A stretch of 64,000 bases of DNA, from positions 146,501-210,500 of the forward strand of contig JACVVK020000203.1 in assembly GCA_018292915.2 (NCBI GenBank), written 5' to 3'. Shown in pieces: positions 51,501 through 60,800 of this stretch; the first letter of the stretch is position 1; each line of letters starts with the position of its first letter. This DNA is from Batillaria attramentaria (Eukaryota > Mollusca > Gastropoda > Batillariidae). The notes under the pieces were generated by a model, which saw only the letters and a program-made list of their open reading frames with translations, did no database searches and was not told where the DNA came from. The translations under genes were made by a program, and so were the position numbers.

Positions 51501-54500
51501 AAAAGGCTCAGGTGAGTGTTTAGACCATACAGTCAGTGCGCTGTCCTCTTCAACATTATTACTGTATTTTGTCATCATTGAATTTGGGTGTAACTACATT
51601 TTGAGAAGAGTTAGGGAGAATTGTAAAATGTGTGCCTTTCTGTGCTATTCTCAAAATCGAGTGCTGCCCAAATTCCATGTCAGTGACGATCTGATACTGA
51701 TTTGAAAACCATCTGTGCATGGCTTCCAACTACTTGTGTGTTATCACCATCTCCACAATTCGCTTCATTGGCATTCATACAAGAGACACAAATATGATAC
51801 ACATGCAATTTCCATCTTCATCATCAGTCTTCAGTAGAGGTATGCTCACAAATCACATATAATTCTGCTTTTCTGCAGTGGGGAGAAAAACTTTGGTGTT
51901 TTCAGTGTTTGCTGTAATCATTTGACTGTTTACAGTAGGTGTGCCTTGGCATTGGACAGACAGACAGTGGGTTAACAGTGTCACACATTTTGCAGGTTGT
52001 GCGCGTAGTCAAACGGTCGGAAGGATGGCCGGTGACGGCAGCCATTGGTGATGGAGCCAACGATGTCAGTATGATACAGGAGGCTGACGTGGGGATAGGT
52101 ATGCACTCATGTTGTTTTCCAAAAACCCACCCTGTATAGTGCACGGCTCCACCCTGAGTGCTCAAATTACGGGGGTGCCTTTGCGGAATAGGAACGCTTA
52201 CGATTGCTCTTTAAAACAGAGTAGGCACACTTCTCAGATACGCAGGTAGAGAGGTCCATAAGGTTAGTGCGACAAAACTGAAAGAGCTCGTGAAAGGATT
52301 TCAAAGTGCATTTGGAAATTTTGAGAAGCCTCTCAGACGACAACTGGAGGGTTCGCGGTGGTTAATAGGTGACGAGTGAAGCCGAAAGGTATTGCTGAAA
52401 TTCAGTTAAGGCTGGGGTGCTTTTGCCCTTCAGATGTCCCCCCCCCCCCCCCCCAAACAGGGGACAGCCCCTGGACCCCACCTAGACTTAGGCAGTTCTG
52501 TCACCTCAGCCTCGGTTTTTGTCTTTTAAAAATTTCAGTGTCAGGCTTGTACTTGTTTTAGAAACACAGCACCGTAGCTTCATTTTGTGTGTTGTCTTCC
52601 AGGAATCATGGGAAAGGAGGGGAGACAAGCTGTGCAAAGTAGCGACTATGCTTTCAGCAGATTCGGATCCTTGAAAAAGGCTCTGCTGTTTCACGGCCAC
52701 CTGTACTACATCCGCCTCGCTGTCTTGGTGCAGTACTTTTTCTACAAGGTAAGTGTTGGTGTCTTTGTTTCCTATGGCCTAATTGTGACTTAATCTAAAA
52801 ACTCAGGCTATGTTACTCCCATCCTGAAAGAACTGCACTGGCTGCCTGTCAAACTTCGCATTGACCACAAACTTCTGTCCCATGTGTTCTCCTGTGTCCA
52901 CGGAAAGTCCCTGCAGTATCTCTCTGAGCTCATCCCTTCATATACTCCATCCTGCACTCTTCGGGTCTCATCGTAGTCCCGCTTGTCCATTCCTGGGTTT
53001 CATGAAAACACCACCAAGAAGCGCTTCGGGGCTTCCTCTGTGGAATGCTGTGCTGCCGTACTTGAAATCCAGCACTTCCACTGAATCTTTCAGGAGCCAC
53101 CTCAAGACCCACCTTTTCTCAAAGTTCTGATGCAGACTCTCGCCTGCTCCTCCCCGTTTTAGTTAGAACTTATTCCTCCCACTCCCTGCGCTACGAGCAT
53201 GCTGCGCATGGATTGTTTTCAGCACGTTATAAGGCATCATCGTCATATATGCTTGTGCAATGCTTTTGTCAATCTCTGCTTTTGGGGGGGAGCTGGGATG
53301 GTCGAATGGTAGAGCGTTGGACTTCTAATGCTCGGGTCGTGAGTTCGATCCCGGCTGGGGCCAAAACAATCTGGTGCTGGCTTTTTGCATTGTTGCCCCG
53401 TCTTTGATATCACCCTATGTGGTGGAAAAGGACGTTAAACCCCCAAACACCCACCCACCCACTCTGCTTTTGGGCTGGTCATGCTACAGTTCAGGATTAG
53501 TACCTATTTTAATGTGTTTCACTATGTTATTACAATTTTTGGCAACGTTCATTTCATGCGTTTCATCTGCAGTGGTACTGCGGTGATGCTTTTGTTGGAC
53601 AAGAACCCCATGAGAATCAACTATCTAGTAGCTTTCACCTTCAGCTTCTGTTGTGTGTTTTCTTTCATGAAGTGCTTTTTACGTGTTTCACTAACAGTGG
53701 ATTTTCTTGCTTGTATTTCAGAATGTTGCTATGGAGATCCCACAGGTTCTGTATCAGTTCTTCTCAGCATTTTCACAACAGGTAATGTTCTTTTGGATTG
53801 TAGAATATTTAAAAGAGGCCATGTATATTTTTGCTGTGAAACGATGCTTGATCAGTTTTTAGCTCAGCTTTGTTAGTAGTTTAAGAAAAAAGTTTTAAAA
53901 AGCAAAGTTTGTTTGTTGTCTTTGGATTTTGTTGTTGTTGTTGTTATGTGTTTGTTTATTTGTGTGGGTTTTTTTGTTTGTTTTTTTACATTTGCAGTGT
54001 TTGTGTAAGCGCAAGTAGGTTGGTTGGCTGGCTTGTTTGTGGGGTGTGTTCTTGTTACAAGGAGCTGGAATAGCCAGGCTGTTAAAGTCTTGGACTCTCT
54101 GTACTTGGGTCATGAGTTCAAATCTCAGCTGGAGTCAGATATAGCATTTGTTCAGTTTTTTTCCTTGTTACACTGTCTTTCATATCTTAGGATGGAAAAG
54201 ATGTAAAACTTTCAACCAGCCTTCCACCTTGGTTTTCTGTTTCATTGAGTGTTGCTCTTGCTGCTATTCCTTTACACACGTATTGTCTTGTTACAGACGG
54301 TGTATGATCCTTTCTTCCTTATGTTCTACAACATCACCTTCACAGCGCTTCCCATCCTCATCTACGGCATTTTTGAGCAGCATTTACAGAGAGACACGTT
54401 GTTGCAAAAACCACACCTCTACCTGTAAGGGCCTGTGACTTGCTATGATTATAGACAAATGTTTTGGATAAATAAATAAGATAAAGGCAAGACTTTTCCT

Positions 54501-57089
54501 AGCTGCTAGAAAGCATGTTACAGCACTTGGAGACCCATTTTGTATATAGCAGTTTTAACATTTTTATTTAATAATAATAATAATAATGAGTATTGTATAG
54601 GCGCTTTACCCAATTTCATACATCGGCTCAAAAGCGCCGCGAACTGAACCCAACACGCACGCTCACGTGAATCACCCACATTCTCTCACACACTGGACAT
54701 AAACGCATGACAATCACGTGGTGCGAAGGGTCAGCTCAGCCATTTTTGTTTTGGAATTTAGAATTGCATTTATTTTTCAAATGTTATGGGCTGAACGTTT
54801 CCAAAGCAGAGGAGGAGGAAACCGGAGTACCCGGAGAGAACTCCCAACGATCGGCCCGAATGATCGGTGCCACATACGGAAAAGAAAAATTCTTTGCCCT
54901 GAGTGAGACTCGAACCCCTGACCTCTCACATTGGTGACAAGTCTCTTAACCACTAAGCCACCGACCGCATTGCACTTCAGTGCTACTTGTGTCAGTGTGG
55001 GCAAGGCAGACTGATCTGTGACCTGGAAAGTTTATTCGTAAACTGTTAGCTACCTGTATACAGCTGAATTGTACAATTAAGCTTTTTTAAAAAAATGTAA
55101 AAGGAAAAAGTTTGAAACCAGTTTTATGATTTAGTCTGTATGCTTGTTTTTCAGGAGAATATCTAGGAATGCTTCTTTGTCATGGCTAAAATTCTTGCAG
55201 TGGACTGTCCTCGGTAAGTTGCAATTTCATAACTCACTACTTCTTTTGAGAATCACGTTCATTTTTCCTTTGATTTCAGTACTTGGGCTTACTTTCTCAT
55301 TTGGTAACAAGGGTGTAGTAAAGCAATAAGCTTCGAACACAAAGTTGCTCAGTACAAAATATTTGCTGTGTTCTTTGCTTTCTGAAATTCATTCTTTTTT
55401 TTACAATTGTGATGTCTGACTTTTGTTTTAGGTATATGGCATGGCATAGTGTGCTTCTTTGGAGTGTTCCTGCTTCAGAGTCACGATGTGTTCTTGCAAA
55501 AGGATGGCAAGGTGAGATACAAATTGTCGTGAGACCGGATGGTCACACACCTGAATGAGATTTATGTTCTTTAAAAAGCTGGGTCAGTGAGACACTCTTT
55601 TTAGGCAGAGCACACACACACATACGCACGCACATGCACACACACACACACACACGCACGCACGCACACCACAGACACTTACACACACGTGTTAACTACA
55701 GTAGGTTGTTTTTCTTGTGGCATGAGTCTCTTTAGAGTTTCCTGCCTTGAACTATTTATTCAGGGCTTGCCTGAATATTGTAAAATAGTCCATGATCTGA
55801 AAGGAGGAAAAGTGGGTAGTATTAATTTTAGTGATGAAATACTAGGGGTGTTCAGTGGCATGCTCCCCCTGGAAATTTTTTTTTCTTTTTTTCGTAGACT
55901 AAACTGTGCAGTTTGGTGCATTCTGGCTTGATTTTAAGTGCTTCAGGGAAGGAAACGCTTTTGGGGAGAACATTTTTAAAATTAGAGTAAAATCTGTGCA
56001 GTTTGGTGGGTTTCGACATGATTTTAAATGCTACAGAGGAGGAAACGCTTTTTGGGGGTGTGGAGAAGTTTTAGCTAAAGGTTGAAATCTGCCAAAAGAT
56101 GGAAGATTTTAAGTTGTGTTTATTGTCTGTTTTGTTTCCAGATGTTTGGTTTGGTGACGTGGGGCAGCGTCATTCACATAGCTGTTGTGGTCGTCGTCAA
56201 CTTCAAGGTGAGATTCTGCATTTATTTACACATTGTGCAGTTAGAATTCTCCGTGCTTTGCCTGGGTATTGGAAAATATCTCTGCATTCTGTATGTTGTG
56301 TGCTCTAAACATAAAATGTTTGATCAGATGCTAAATGTTATCCTCATTAGCCAGCATTGTCCTGTTGTAATTAATGGTTTAAAAGGAAAGAGCATCCAAA
56401 TTCAAATCAAAATTATAATTTTAAAAAAAAAAATCAGTTCAGTTGTCCATTAAATAGCAGGTATAATTGGAGAATCGACCTCGGCTTCACAGCTTGAAAC
56501 AAAATGACGAAAAATTAAGATTCTAAACCAGTGAAACAACATGAAATTGGTTTGGCGTGTGCCAGAACTTCACAAAACCCAACACAGTAATTGCAAACAT
56601 CACATCTATTTAACTTGCAAGCATCACTTTGAATTGCTGTTTTTTTCTCATGTTTTTTAATGACTTACATTGTCTACTTTCGGTGTCATTTCAGCTGGTG
56701 CTACACACATACTACTGGTCCTGGCCGGTATTTGCCTCATATGCGTTCTGCACTGTTGGCAATTTTGGCCTGTCTTTTCTCGTCAGTTGTGTCATTTGGC
56801 CGTGAGTTCTTTTCTTTCTGTCCATTCATACATTTTCTCATGCCATGAAAGATAACACAGATATAATTGAATAGTACAATACTTAAAAAAATATATACAT
56901 ATATATACTCGGAGGTGTAAACTGCGATTAGTAAACGCATGCACCTGCACACGCACTTCCCCCATCATTGTGAAGAAAAATTAAAAAAAAGAAGAAGGCT
57001 AGATTGAAAACTTAGCTCTTAGGAAAGGAAGTTCTTGAAAATGTCCGTGCACACACGCACACACACACATACACACACACACACGCACG

Positions 57090-57137
<48 letters not shown>

Positions 57138-57159
57138 CTCTCACTCACTCACTCACTCA

Positions 57160-57235
<76 letters not shown>

Positions 57236-57799
57236 CTTATGTCTAAAAGGCACAATGCTAGACTTCACCAAAATGAGCCTAGAATATATCAGTGTGTGTG
57301 GGCGTCTAAAGTTTACACTGCATTGCATTGTTTTAGACGTGACAACAGCAACAACACTAAAGTTCACTAAAGTTGAAATCTATGTGCAGCGACTGGGTGA
57401 CAGACCTGAATTTCTACTGGGTTATGGTGGAGCTGTTCTCGTGCGGTATGGTCTGGCTGGTCATTTTCCTCCTCCTCGTCGTTGCGTTGCTTCCTGACAT
57501 TCTCATTCGCATCGCCACCGACATCAGGAACCACCGATCAGTTATCAGGCCGGTACGTTGCTCACACCAAGTTGTGGCTGGGTTTTTTTATTCTGATTCT
57601 TTTTTCTTTCTTTTTTTCCCCCTTCTTTCTTCCTTTCTTTGTTGCCCCTTTGTTTTGATTTTTATGCTTGTTTGCATCCTATATTTTGGTGTGTCAGCCC
57701 GTTTTAACTTTTACTTCAGATGGCAAGAAAGTTTCCGACAGTTGCCAGATGTCAGACGTTGAAACAACAGTGTCTTCATCTTCGGCTGTTTCAATCTGA
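28561..57799 (+). CDS. ATP11: ATP11-family P4-ATPase phospholipid flippase, with a frameshift in exon 16
   Basis: P-type ATPase that moves aminophospholipids (PS/PE in characterised ATP11A/C) from the outer to the cytosolic leaflet, normally with a CDC50/TMEM30 partner. Exons: 1? 28561-28584; 37405-37530; 38599-38688; 40383-40463; 41409-41516; 41753-41881; 42378-42594; 42927-43008; 43319-43454; 44785-44866; 45103-45218; 45980-46138; 46893-47068; 47207-47349; 47913-48016; 48470-48584; 49014-49136; 50418-50566; 51355-51511; 51996-52098; 52603-52748; 53722-53781; 54297-54424; 55155-55213; 55432-55511; 56142-56207; 56695-56801; 57390-57552; 57698-57799. About 1,109 residues. Signature motifs: DGET, PISL, DKTGT, KGA, TGDK, GDGAND. 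The TRTVFVANK and GYEDWLRHK stretches point to ATP11 rather than ATP8/9/10. Exon 16 has one extra base, which breaks the frame as given. Exon 1 and the last exon are the uncertain parts. Confidence 0.92.
31332..31690. mobile_element. MITE-like element rich in 'CCGCCTAAA'
   Basis: GGCATGGGAATTG and CAATTTCCATGCC form a 13-bp terminal inverted repeat with one mismatch. The left half has five or so repeats of 'ccgcctaaa(a/t)' with A/T-rich spacers. In the presumed flippase intron 1. Confidence 0.65.
32157..32290 (+). mobile_element. SINE family B fragment
   Basis: Begins inside the B-box (cttcgtatcccggctggggcc) and keeps the body 'ttgccccgtctttgatatca' and the ACCC-rich tail. In the presumed flippase intron 1. 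A shorter tail fragment of the same family is at 37890-37965. Confidence 0.7.
33479..33931. repeat. 453-bp direct repeat, left copy
   Basis: Begins ggctacgttacacagatg and ends ggtgtgtagcctgtaaa. Identical by eye to 35195-35677 except for two extra 15-bp units in the right copy. The copies are 1716 bp apart in the same orientation. No TG..CA ends, so it is not a clear LTR. Confidence 0.9.
34678..35020. repeat. G-run block with telomere-like TTAGGG core
   Basis: Runs of 6-16 G interrupted by single A, T or TAAC, for example ggggtaacgggggg. At 34731-34806 there are several TTAGGG units (gagggttagggttgcagg, ggttagggttac, ggttagggttaaa). It lies between the two 453-bp repeats. G-quadruplex formation is likely on the plus strand. 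Confidence 0.85.
35195..35677. repeat. 453-bp direct repeat, right copy, with 15-bp triplication
   Basis: Same sequence as 33479-33931, but 'atgccccggaagcta' occurs three times in tandem near the 3' end instead of once, making the copy 483 bp. Identity elsewhere implies a recent duplication, or an assembly effect around the G-rich block between the copies. Confidence 0.9.
36115..36296. repeat. Dispersed 120-bp repeat followed by (AC)n, copy 2
   Basis: Same 'attttaaaacagaaaattgt' and 'atcgctccgctcc' sequence as at 16975, with a pure (AC)n tail of about 30 units. In the presumed flippase intron 1. Confidence 0.75.
37405..40463 (+). CDS. ATP11: Flippase exons 2-4: N-terminus and TM1-TM2
   Basis: Exon 2 carries the conserved [10 protein letters not shown] before TM1. 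Exon 3 begins [20 protein letters not shown], the P4-ATPase entry to TM1, and runs into [11 protein letters not shown]. Exon 4 has [16 protein letters not shown] and TM2. All three exons are phase 0 (42, 30 and 27 codons). The exon 2 acceptor is a tandem ccagAG. The first AG keeps the frame with a phase-0 exon 1. Confidence 0.92.
38944..39252 (+). mobile_element. SINE family D, 5'-truncated copy
   Basis: Shares 'tggaaatgttcagcccacaa', 'gtgttgggttcagctggcag' and the ATT-repeat tail with the full copy at 54567-54970. It lacks the tRNA-like head. In flippase intron 3. Confidence 0.75.
39269..39552. mobile_element. MITE-like element with GGGCCCGYATGTA termini
   Basis: GGGCCCGTATGTA and TACATGCGGGCCC are inverted with one mismatch in 13. 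Interior has 'taacccagcctagg' and its near complements 'ctaggttagactc', suggesting a long imperfect hairpin. In flippase intron 3, adjoining the SINE-D tail. Confidence 0.65.
39920..40198. repeat. Higher-order (GT)n block with duplicated T-rich spacer
   Basis: Long GT tracts separated by two copies of 'gtggtgttgtttactttttt', so a unit of about 110 bp (GT tract plus spacer) has been duplicated. In flippase intron 3, about 185 bp before exon 4. Confidence 0.9.
41409..43008 (+). CDS. ATP11: Flippase exons 5-8: actuator domain
   Basis: [11 protein letters not shown] marks the start of the loop between TM2 and TM3. Exon 6 has the DGET phosphatase motif (residues about 180-183) that drives dephosphorylation. 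Exon 7 has [19 protein letters not shown], and exon 8 [13 protein letters not shown], leading to TM3. Exon lengths are 108, 129, 217 and 82 nt with consistent phases. Confidence 0.93.
42034..42262. mobile_element. piggyBac-type MITE with TTAA target duplication
   Basis: TTAACCCTTTCAGTG at the left and its exact complement CACTGAAAGGGTTAA at the right: an 11-bp perfect terminal repeat flanked by TTAA on both sides, which is the piggyBac target site. 229 bp in total. In flippase intron 6. The intactness of the ends suggests a fairly recent insertion. Confidence 0.8.
43319..45218 (+). CDS. ATP11: Flippase exons 9-11: TM3-TM4 with PISL motif
   Basis: Exon 9 encodes a hydrophobic segment ([16 protein letters not shown]). 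Exon 10 encodes [20 protein letters not shown], in which PISL is the P4-specific TM4 motif lining the lipid path. Exon 11 has [14 protein letters not shown] and [10 protein letters not shown] before the phosphorylation site. Exons join R|MNTF, TV|EMQ and GQ|VEY without phase conflict. Confidence 0.92.
43784..43953 (+). mobile_element. tRNA-derived SINE, family B, full-length copy 1
   Basis: The head GGGGAGCTGGGGTGGCCAAA with tggtagagcgttggact, then B-box GAGTTCGTATCCC, then body 'ttgttgccccgtctttgata' and tail 'ggacgttaaaccccc' with (ACCC)n. It lies in flippase intron 9. Closest relatives in the window are at 53287 and 54060. Confidence 0.85.
44578..44667. repeat. (AC)n microsatellite
   Basis: (AC)n with a few GC and CC interruptions in flippase intron 9, about 115 bp before exon 10. 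Confidence 0.95.
45390..45625 (+). mobile_element. LINE 3' fragment with TAG-repeat tail
   Basis: Contains the nucleotide equivalent of the segment at 14342-14690 ('aacagagtgcagtggcgaag', 'gatggcctacgctccacttg') followed by (TAG)n from about 45555 to 45620, which is a LINE 3' end. The frame is broken. In flippase intron 11. Confidence 0.75.
45980..49136 (+). CDS. ATP11: Flippase exons 12-17: phosphorylation site and nucleotide-binding domain
   Basis: Exon 12 holds DKTGTLTEN; its Asp (about residue 404) is the phosphoryl acceptor. Exon 13 has [14 protein letters not shown], exon 14 a [14 protein letters not shown] stretch, exon 15 [11 protein letters not shown] (the ATP-site KGA), exon 16 [17 protein letters not shown], and exon 17 [16 protein letters not shown]. 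Exon 16 (48470-48584) is 115 nt where 114 is expected. The frame entering it hits TGA at 48566-48568, while the frame leaving it fits exon 17. Confidence 0.92.
48147..48367. mobile_element. MITE with AGGCATGCTACTC termini
   Basis: AGGCATGCTACTC and GAGTAGCATGCCT are a perfect 13-bp inverted repeat. The flanks read gtacctc on the left and gtacctt on the right, a possible target duplication. In flippase intron 15, about 100 bp before exon 16. Confidence 0.75.
48738..48970 (+). mobile_element. SINE family D, 5'-truncated copy
   Basis: Starts 'ttggaagtgttcagctcac', keeps 'tgtgttgggttcagctcacg' and an ATT-type tail that runs almost to the exon 17 acceptor of the flippase (49014). A still shorter relic is at 50772-50930. 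Confidence 0.75.
49375..49695 (+). mobile_element. tRNA-derived SINE, family C
   Basis: Head GAGCGGTGGTCTAATAGGTA, B-box GGGTTCGATCCCAG, a body with 'ggggttctctccgggttatc' and 'cttccccgtggggaagc', and a tail of AAAT/AATA repeats, as expected for a retroposed element. In flippase intron 17. Confidence 0.8.
50418..52748 (+). CDS. ATP11: Flippase exons 18-21: P-domain completion, hinge and TM5
   Basis: Exon 18 begins [15 protein letters not shown] and exon 19 carries [11 protein letters not shown] and [12 protein letters not shown]. Exon 20 has [19 protein letters not shown], the Mg-binding hinge (about residues 790-795). Exon 21 has [16 protein letters not shown] and [20 protein letters not shown] into TM5. 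Exon lengths are 149, 157, 103 and 146 nt with matching phases. Confidence 0.93.
52230..52385 (-). mobile_element. Relic of the same retroposon family as 62760-63150
   Basis: Shares 'aaactgaaagagc', a 'gagaagcctctcagacgac' segment matching the 'ggagcttttccgatgagg' region, and 'gtggttaataggtgacgagtg'. In flippase intron 20. Diverged, no tail seen. Confidence 0.4.
52803..53200 (+). mobile_element. LINE reverse-transcriptase C-terminal fragment
   Basis: Plus-strand translation gives [20 protein letters not shown], then a [15 protein letters not shown] stretch and [11 protein letters not shown] in another frame. This is the conserved C-terminal block of many animal LINE polymerases. Frameshifts and an in-frame stop show it is dead. 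In flippase intron 21, in the gene's orientation. Confidence 0.8.
53287..53462 (+). mobile_element. tRNA-derived SINE, family B, full-length copy 2
   Basis: Same order as the copy at 43784, with B-box GAGTTCGATCCCGG closer to the tRNA consensus, so possibly younger. It has the ACCC-rich tail. In flippase intron 21, just after a LINE fragment. Confidence 0.85.
53722..57552 (+). CDS. ATP11: Flippase exons 22-28: TM6-TM10
   Basis: Segments in order: [35 protein letters not shown], a lumenal stretch, then four further hydrophobic spans ending in [19 protein letters not shown] and a basic cytosolic stretch ([15 protein letters not shown]). Exon lengths are 60, 128, 59, 80, 66, 107 and 163 nt. Exon 28's donor (CCG|gtacgt) leaves phase 0. 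The acceptor of exon 28 follows a weak pyrimidine tract just after a large (AC)n block. Confidence 0.9.
54060..54230 (+). mobile_element. tRNA-derived SINE, family B, diverged copy
   Basis: Head ggagctggaatagccaggct, B-box-like GAGTTCAAATCTCAG, and the 'ttgttacactgtctttcatatc' counterpart of the body. More mutated than the copies at 43784 and 53287. In flippase intron 22, ending about 65 bp before the exon 23 acceptor. Confidence 0.7.
54567..54970 (-). mobile_element. tRNA-derived SINE, family D, full-length
   Basis: On the minus strand the head reads GGTCGGTGGCTTAGTGGTTA with B-box GGTTCGAGTCT. The body includes 'ggaaacgttcagcccataac' and 'ttgggttcagttcgcggcgc', and the tail is (ATT)n. In flippase intron 23, opposite to the gene. 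Plus-strand 3' fragments of this family occur at 38944-39252, 48738-48970 and 50772-50930. Confidence 0.85.
55795..56115. repeat. Interspersed repeat family 'GGAGGAAAAGTG', copy 3
   Basis: In flippase intron 25, ending just before the exon 26 acceptor. It holds two internal copies of an 'aatctgtgcagtttggtg...gaggaaacgctttt' subunit, which shows that the family body is itself a tandem of about 90-bp units. It lacks the hairpin array. Confidence 0.7.
57048..57233. repeat. Large (AC)n/(TCAC)n block
   Basis: AC repeats with GC-rich interruptions (acgcgcgcgc) and a TC/TCAC segment in the middle, in flippase intron 27, about 155 bp before exon 28. Explains the His-Thr frames in this stretch. Confidence 0.95.
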
Positions 57800-57806
57800 A
57801 TCATAA
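57698..57806 (+). CDS. ATP11: Flippase terminal exon with two possible acceptors and two C-termini
   Basis: The acceptor gtgtcag|CCC (exon from 57698) gives a Ser/Thr-rich 33-residue tail ending in [15 protein letters not shown], with TGA at 57797-57799. The acceptor acttcag|ATG (exon from 57720) gives a 28-residue basic tail ending in LRLFQSES, with TAA at 57804-57806. Both are phase 0 from exon 28 but 22 nt apart, so they read different frames of the same DNA. I prefer the first because vertebrate ATP11A also ends in a Ser-rich tail. Usage is unknown. Confidence 0.6.
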
Positions 57807-60800
57807 TTCATTAACTGTCACTGAATTATTTGGTTACAGCAAAGTTAAAAATGGGGTCTATTTGCACCCACCCCCATAGAAAAACGAAAACAATAACAGA
57901 TCCCCCCCCCCCCCATTCCCCCTATTCCCCCCCCCCCCCAAAAAAAAAAAAAAAAAAACCTGCCAGTACTGAGTTGCTGCCTCTTTCATTTGAGAAATGC
58001 GATTTCAATGTTTAGTTTCAAATTCAACTCATTTTTAAGACATTTAAAAGTTTGGAAGTGAAGATGTGGAAGTTGGTGACAGAACTGTAATGGAGCTCCA
58101 TTTTGTATTTGTACGACTCAATTTTCAAACATACCAACAAATGTAGCTTGTTGTTTGTTAGATGCAGCTTTTAGCATGCCAGGTTTTAGAATAGCTGAGT
58201 TAAAGATAAACTACATTTTCATCAGCCACAGTGTACGACATTCCGTTTTTTGGGGTGTTTTTGTCACTTTTTGTCCTCTCGCTCTATTTTTCACCTGCCC
58301 TACCTCAAAATCTTGGATTATTTAGAATAGACTGCTGCAGTGACCATTTGATATTCCACTGTAGATGGCACATTTTATTAACAAAAAAAACCCCTTTTTA
58401 TATGTGTATTTGGAATCCTTTTGCATAGGTATTCAGGGAATAATTCTGCTTTGCTAGTTACGATGTATGCTTGTATATTATGCATATATATCTCTTCATA
58501 TAATCAGAGCAACCACAAGTTTGCAGTGCTTGTTTTTTTTTGTTTGTTTTGTTTTTTTTTGTTTTAAATTTGTTTGAATCTTTGATTGACTCACAGTTCT
58601 TAACAGCTTCTACATGTAATGCTGTTTTGGGCTGATCTGCTTTTGACAAAGCCTTCTACAGTGTATCAGCATTTCTGATGAACTGAACAGACTTTTTAGT
58701 TTTCAGCATTGATAATCTGTTGTGTGTGCATGTGTAAATTGAACAGGCAGTATTGGATCAGAATGTAATTTGTGTTAGTGATCAATCTTTGCTACAAACT
58801 TCACTATTTATTCTTTTAAAAAAAAAAAAAAAAAAGGAAAAACATATCCAGTAAGTACAAAAAGTTATATGTACTTGCAATTGTAAAAGCAAATGCTTGA
58901 ACTTTGTTCTTGATGAGAGTCGACAGAAGTTGTGTCAGATTTGTGTTATAAAAGTTCTTGTCGTTTCTTAGACCTGTTTAAAACTCAATACAATTTCCAG
59001 AGAATGACTTTTTAACATACATTGCCTTCATTGTGTCTTGTTTTCTCTGTTCCCTCCCCCACACACGATGCGCCCCCTATGTTAATGTACATAGGAGCTA
59101 TATAGGACACACAGTGACAGGCTTTCGGTATCCTTCACCAAACGGTCGGGGACACTTACCATCTCACAGGAGGTGTTGGTGACGTGAGACGACGATCAGG
59201 CTTAGGTACCATTTTGATCTTCGTCTGTGTACCCAGCTAGCAGCTTTCTCTCCCCTTTCTGTTTATTCACCATTTCTCAAGCAGGCTCTTTGACTTTGGT
59301 TTTGCAGCTGGTGTTTTGCTTATAATCCTGCCTCCTCGGGCTTCTCATTATCCACTTAACGTGGAGTTTGTAGTACTGGCAAATGAAATGAATACCATAA
59401 TATTCGGACCTGTAGGTTGTGGGGTTTATTGGTTTGTTTGTTAGTTTCATTCTTTTCCTTTCTCGCTGAAAGCATTTTTGGATACTAGTAAAGTGTATTG
59501 GATGCTGATGAATTTGCATAAAATCACAGCTTTGGCGATCGGATTACCAAGTGCACTATGGCACAAAGTTCATGATGTGGAAAGTGTTAATGAAAGTACA
59601 GTGTAGTACAATGTAATAAGAAATGGCTTTTAGAAAACCATATATCCCTGCTGATGCCGACTCAAAGTCAAAGTGCTGTTAAATGTTAAATGCTTACTTG
59701 CACCAGGGACTTACATGTAAGTTCCTGCTTGCACCTGCAGAGTCCAAACATTATGGTAGTTTCAAGTCTTTGAGGCTGGTTTCTCCACTTTCACAGATCA
59801 GTTTACCAAGAAGTAGATATAAGTAGCATACACAGTGGCCACTCTGCCTGTCAGCGTGCATTTTATTCTGTCTAGGTTTTATGCGGTGTGCAGTGAAGGA
59901 TGTTAAGCATTTTGAATATGTTAATGCTGTTGATGCCTGGATACTGTCCTGGAGCATTTCGAATAAACTCTTAGGGAGCAAAAGACAACTCTGTGTCTAC
60001 TGACCTTATTTCATCCAGTGACTGAAAGAGCATGCACATTTTGAAACTTTTTTTTTTTCACTGATGTCTGTTAAAATGTCTTGCACAAATCTAGATGTAG
60101 AATTCAGGCACAAAAGTGCTTAATGTCATTTTATGCATACTGATGCAGTGCTCAACCTCAGACTTTACAGATCTGTTAGTTCTTGTTTCATTTATGTTTC
60201 ACCATTGACACATTTCTGTACTGATCCTTATTGTTCTTCTTCTTCTTTCTGTTTCAAAAGAAGCATTGAAACCTCTTGCAGATCTTGCAGATTTTTTTTT
60301 TTTTTTTTTTTGAGGAGGTGGGGGGTGGGCTCAGTTGTCCATTAAATGCTTTTGTCCCCAACCGCCAATCTCAAAAATCCACCCGAACGCTATTCCATTC
60401 CATTTTTATTGTCACACCAATTTCTTTGGATGGTGGTGTTTGCCATAAATTTACCAAAAATTAAGAAGCATTTATTTTTTTGTGTGCGCAAGAGGTTTCA
60501 GTGGAGTTTAGCCATTCACATGTATACTTATGGACTTTGTATACTTTGTAACTACATGTATTGCTATTAACTCTTGTGTACCGTTGGTATCCCTGTCAAA
60601 GCTCAGATGTGTATTTTACTGTCATAGCACTTTCTGGTTTTGGCAAGGACACAAACGATCCATAGTTTTCAGATCCGTAGATCCAGAGTAGGTTTCAGTT
60701 AGATGAACATTTTAACCTCTCTGTTCAACTGTCTTGTATGTAGCATATACTCTACCTCTTAACATGATTTAGGCATAGTTTTGTTTTGTTTTGCTTTTGT

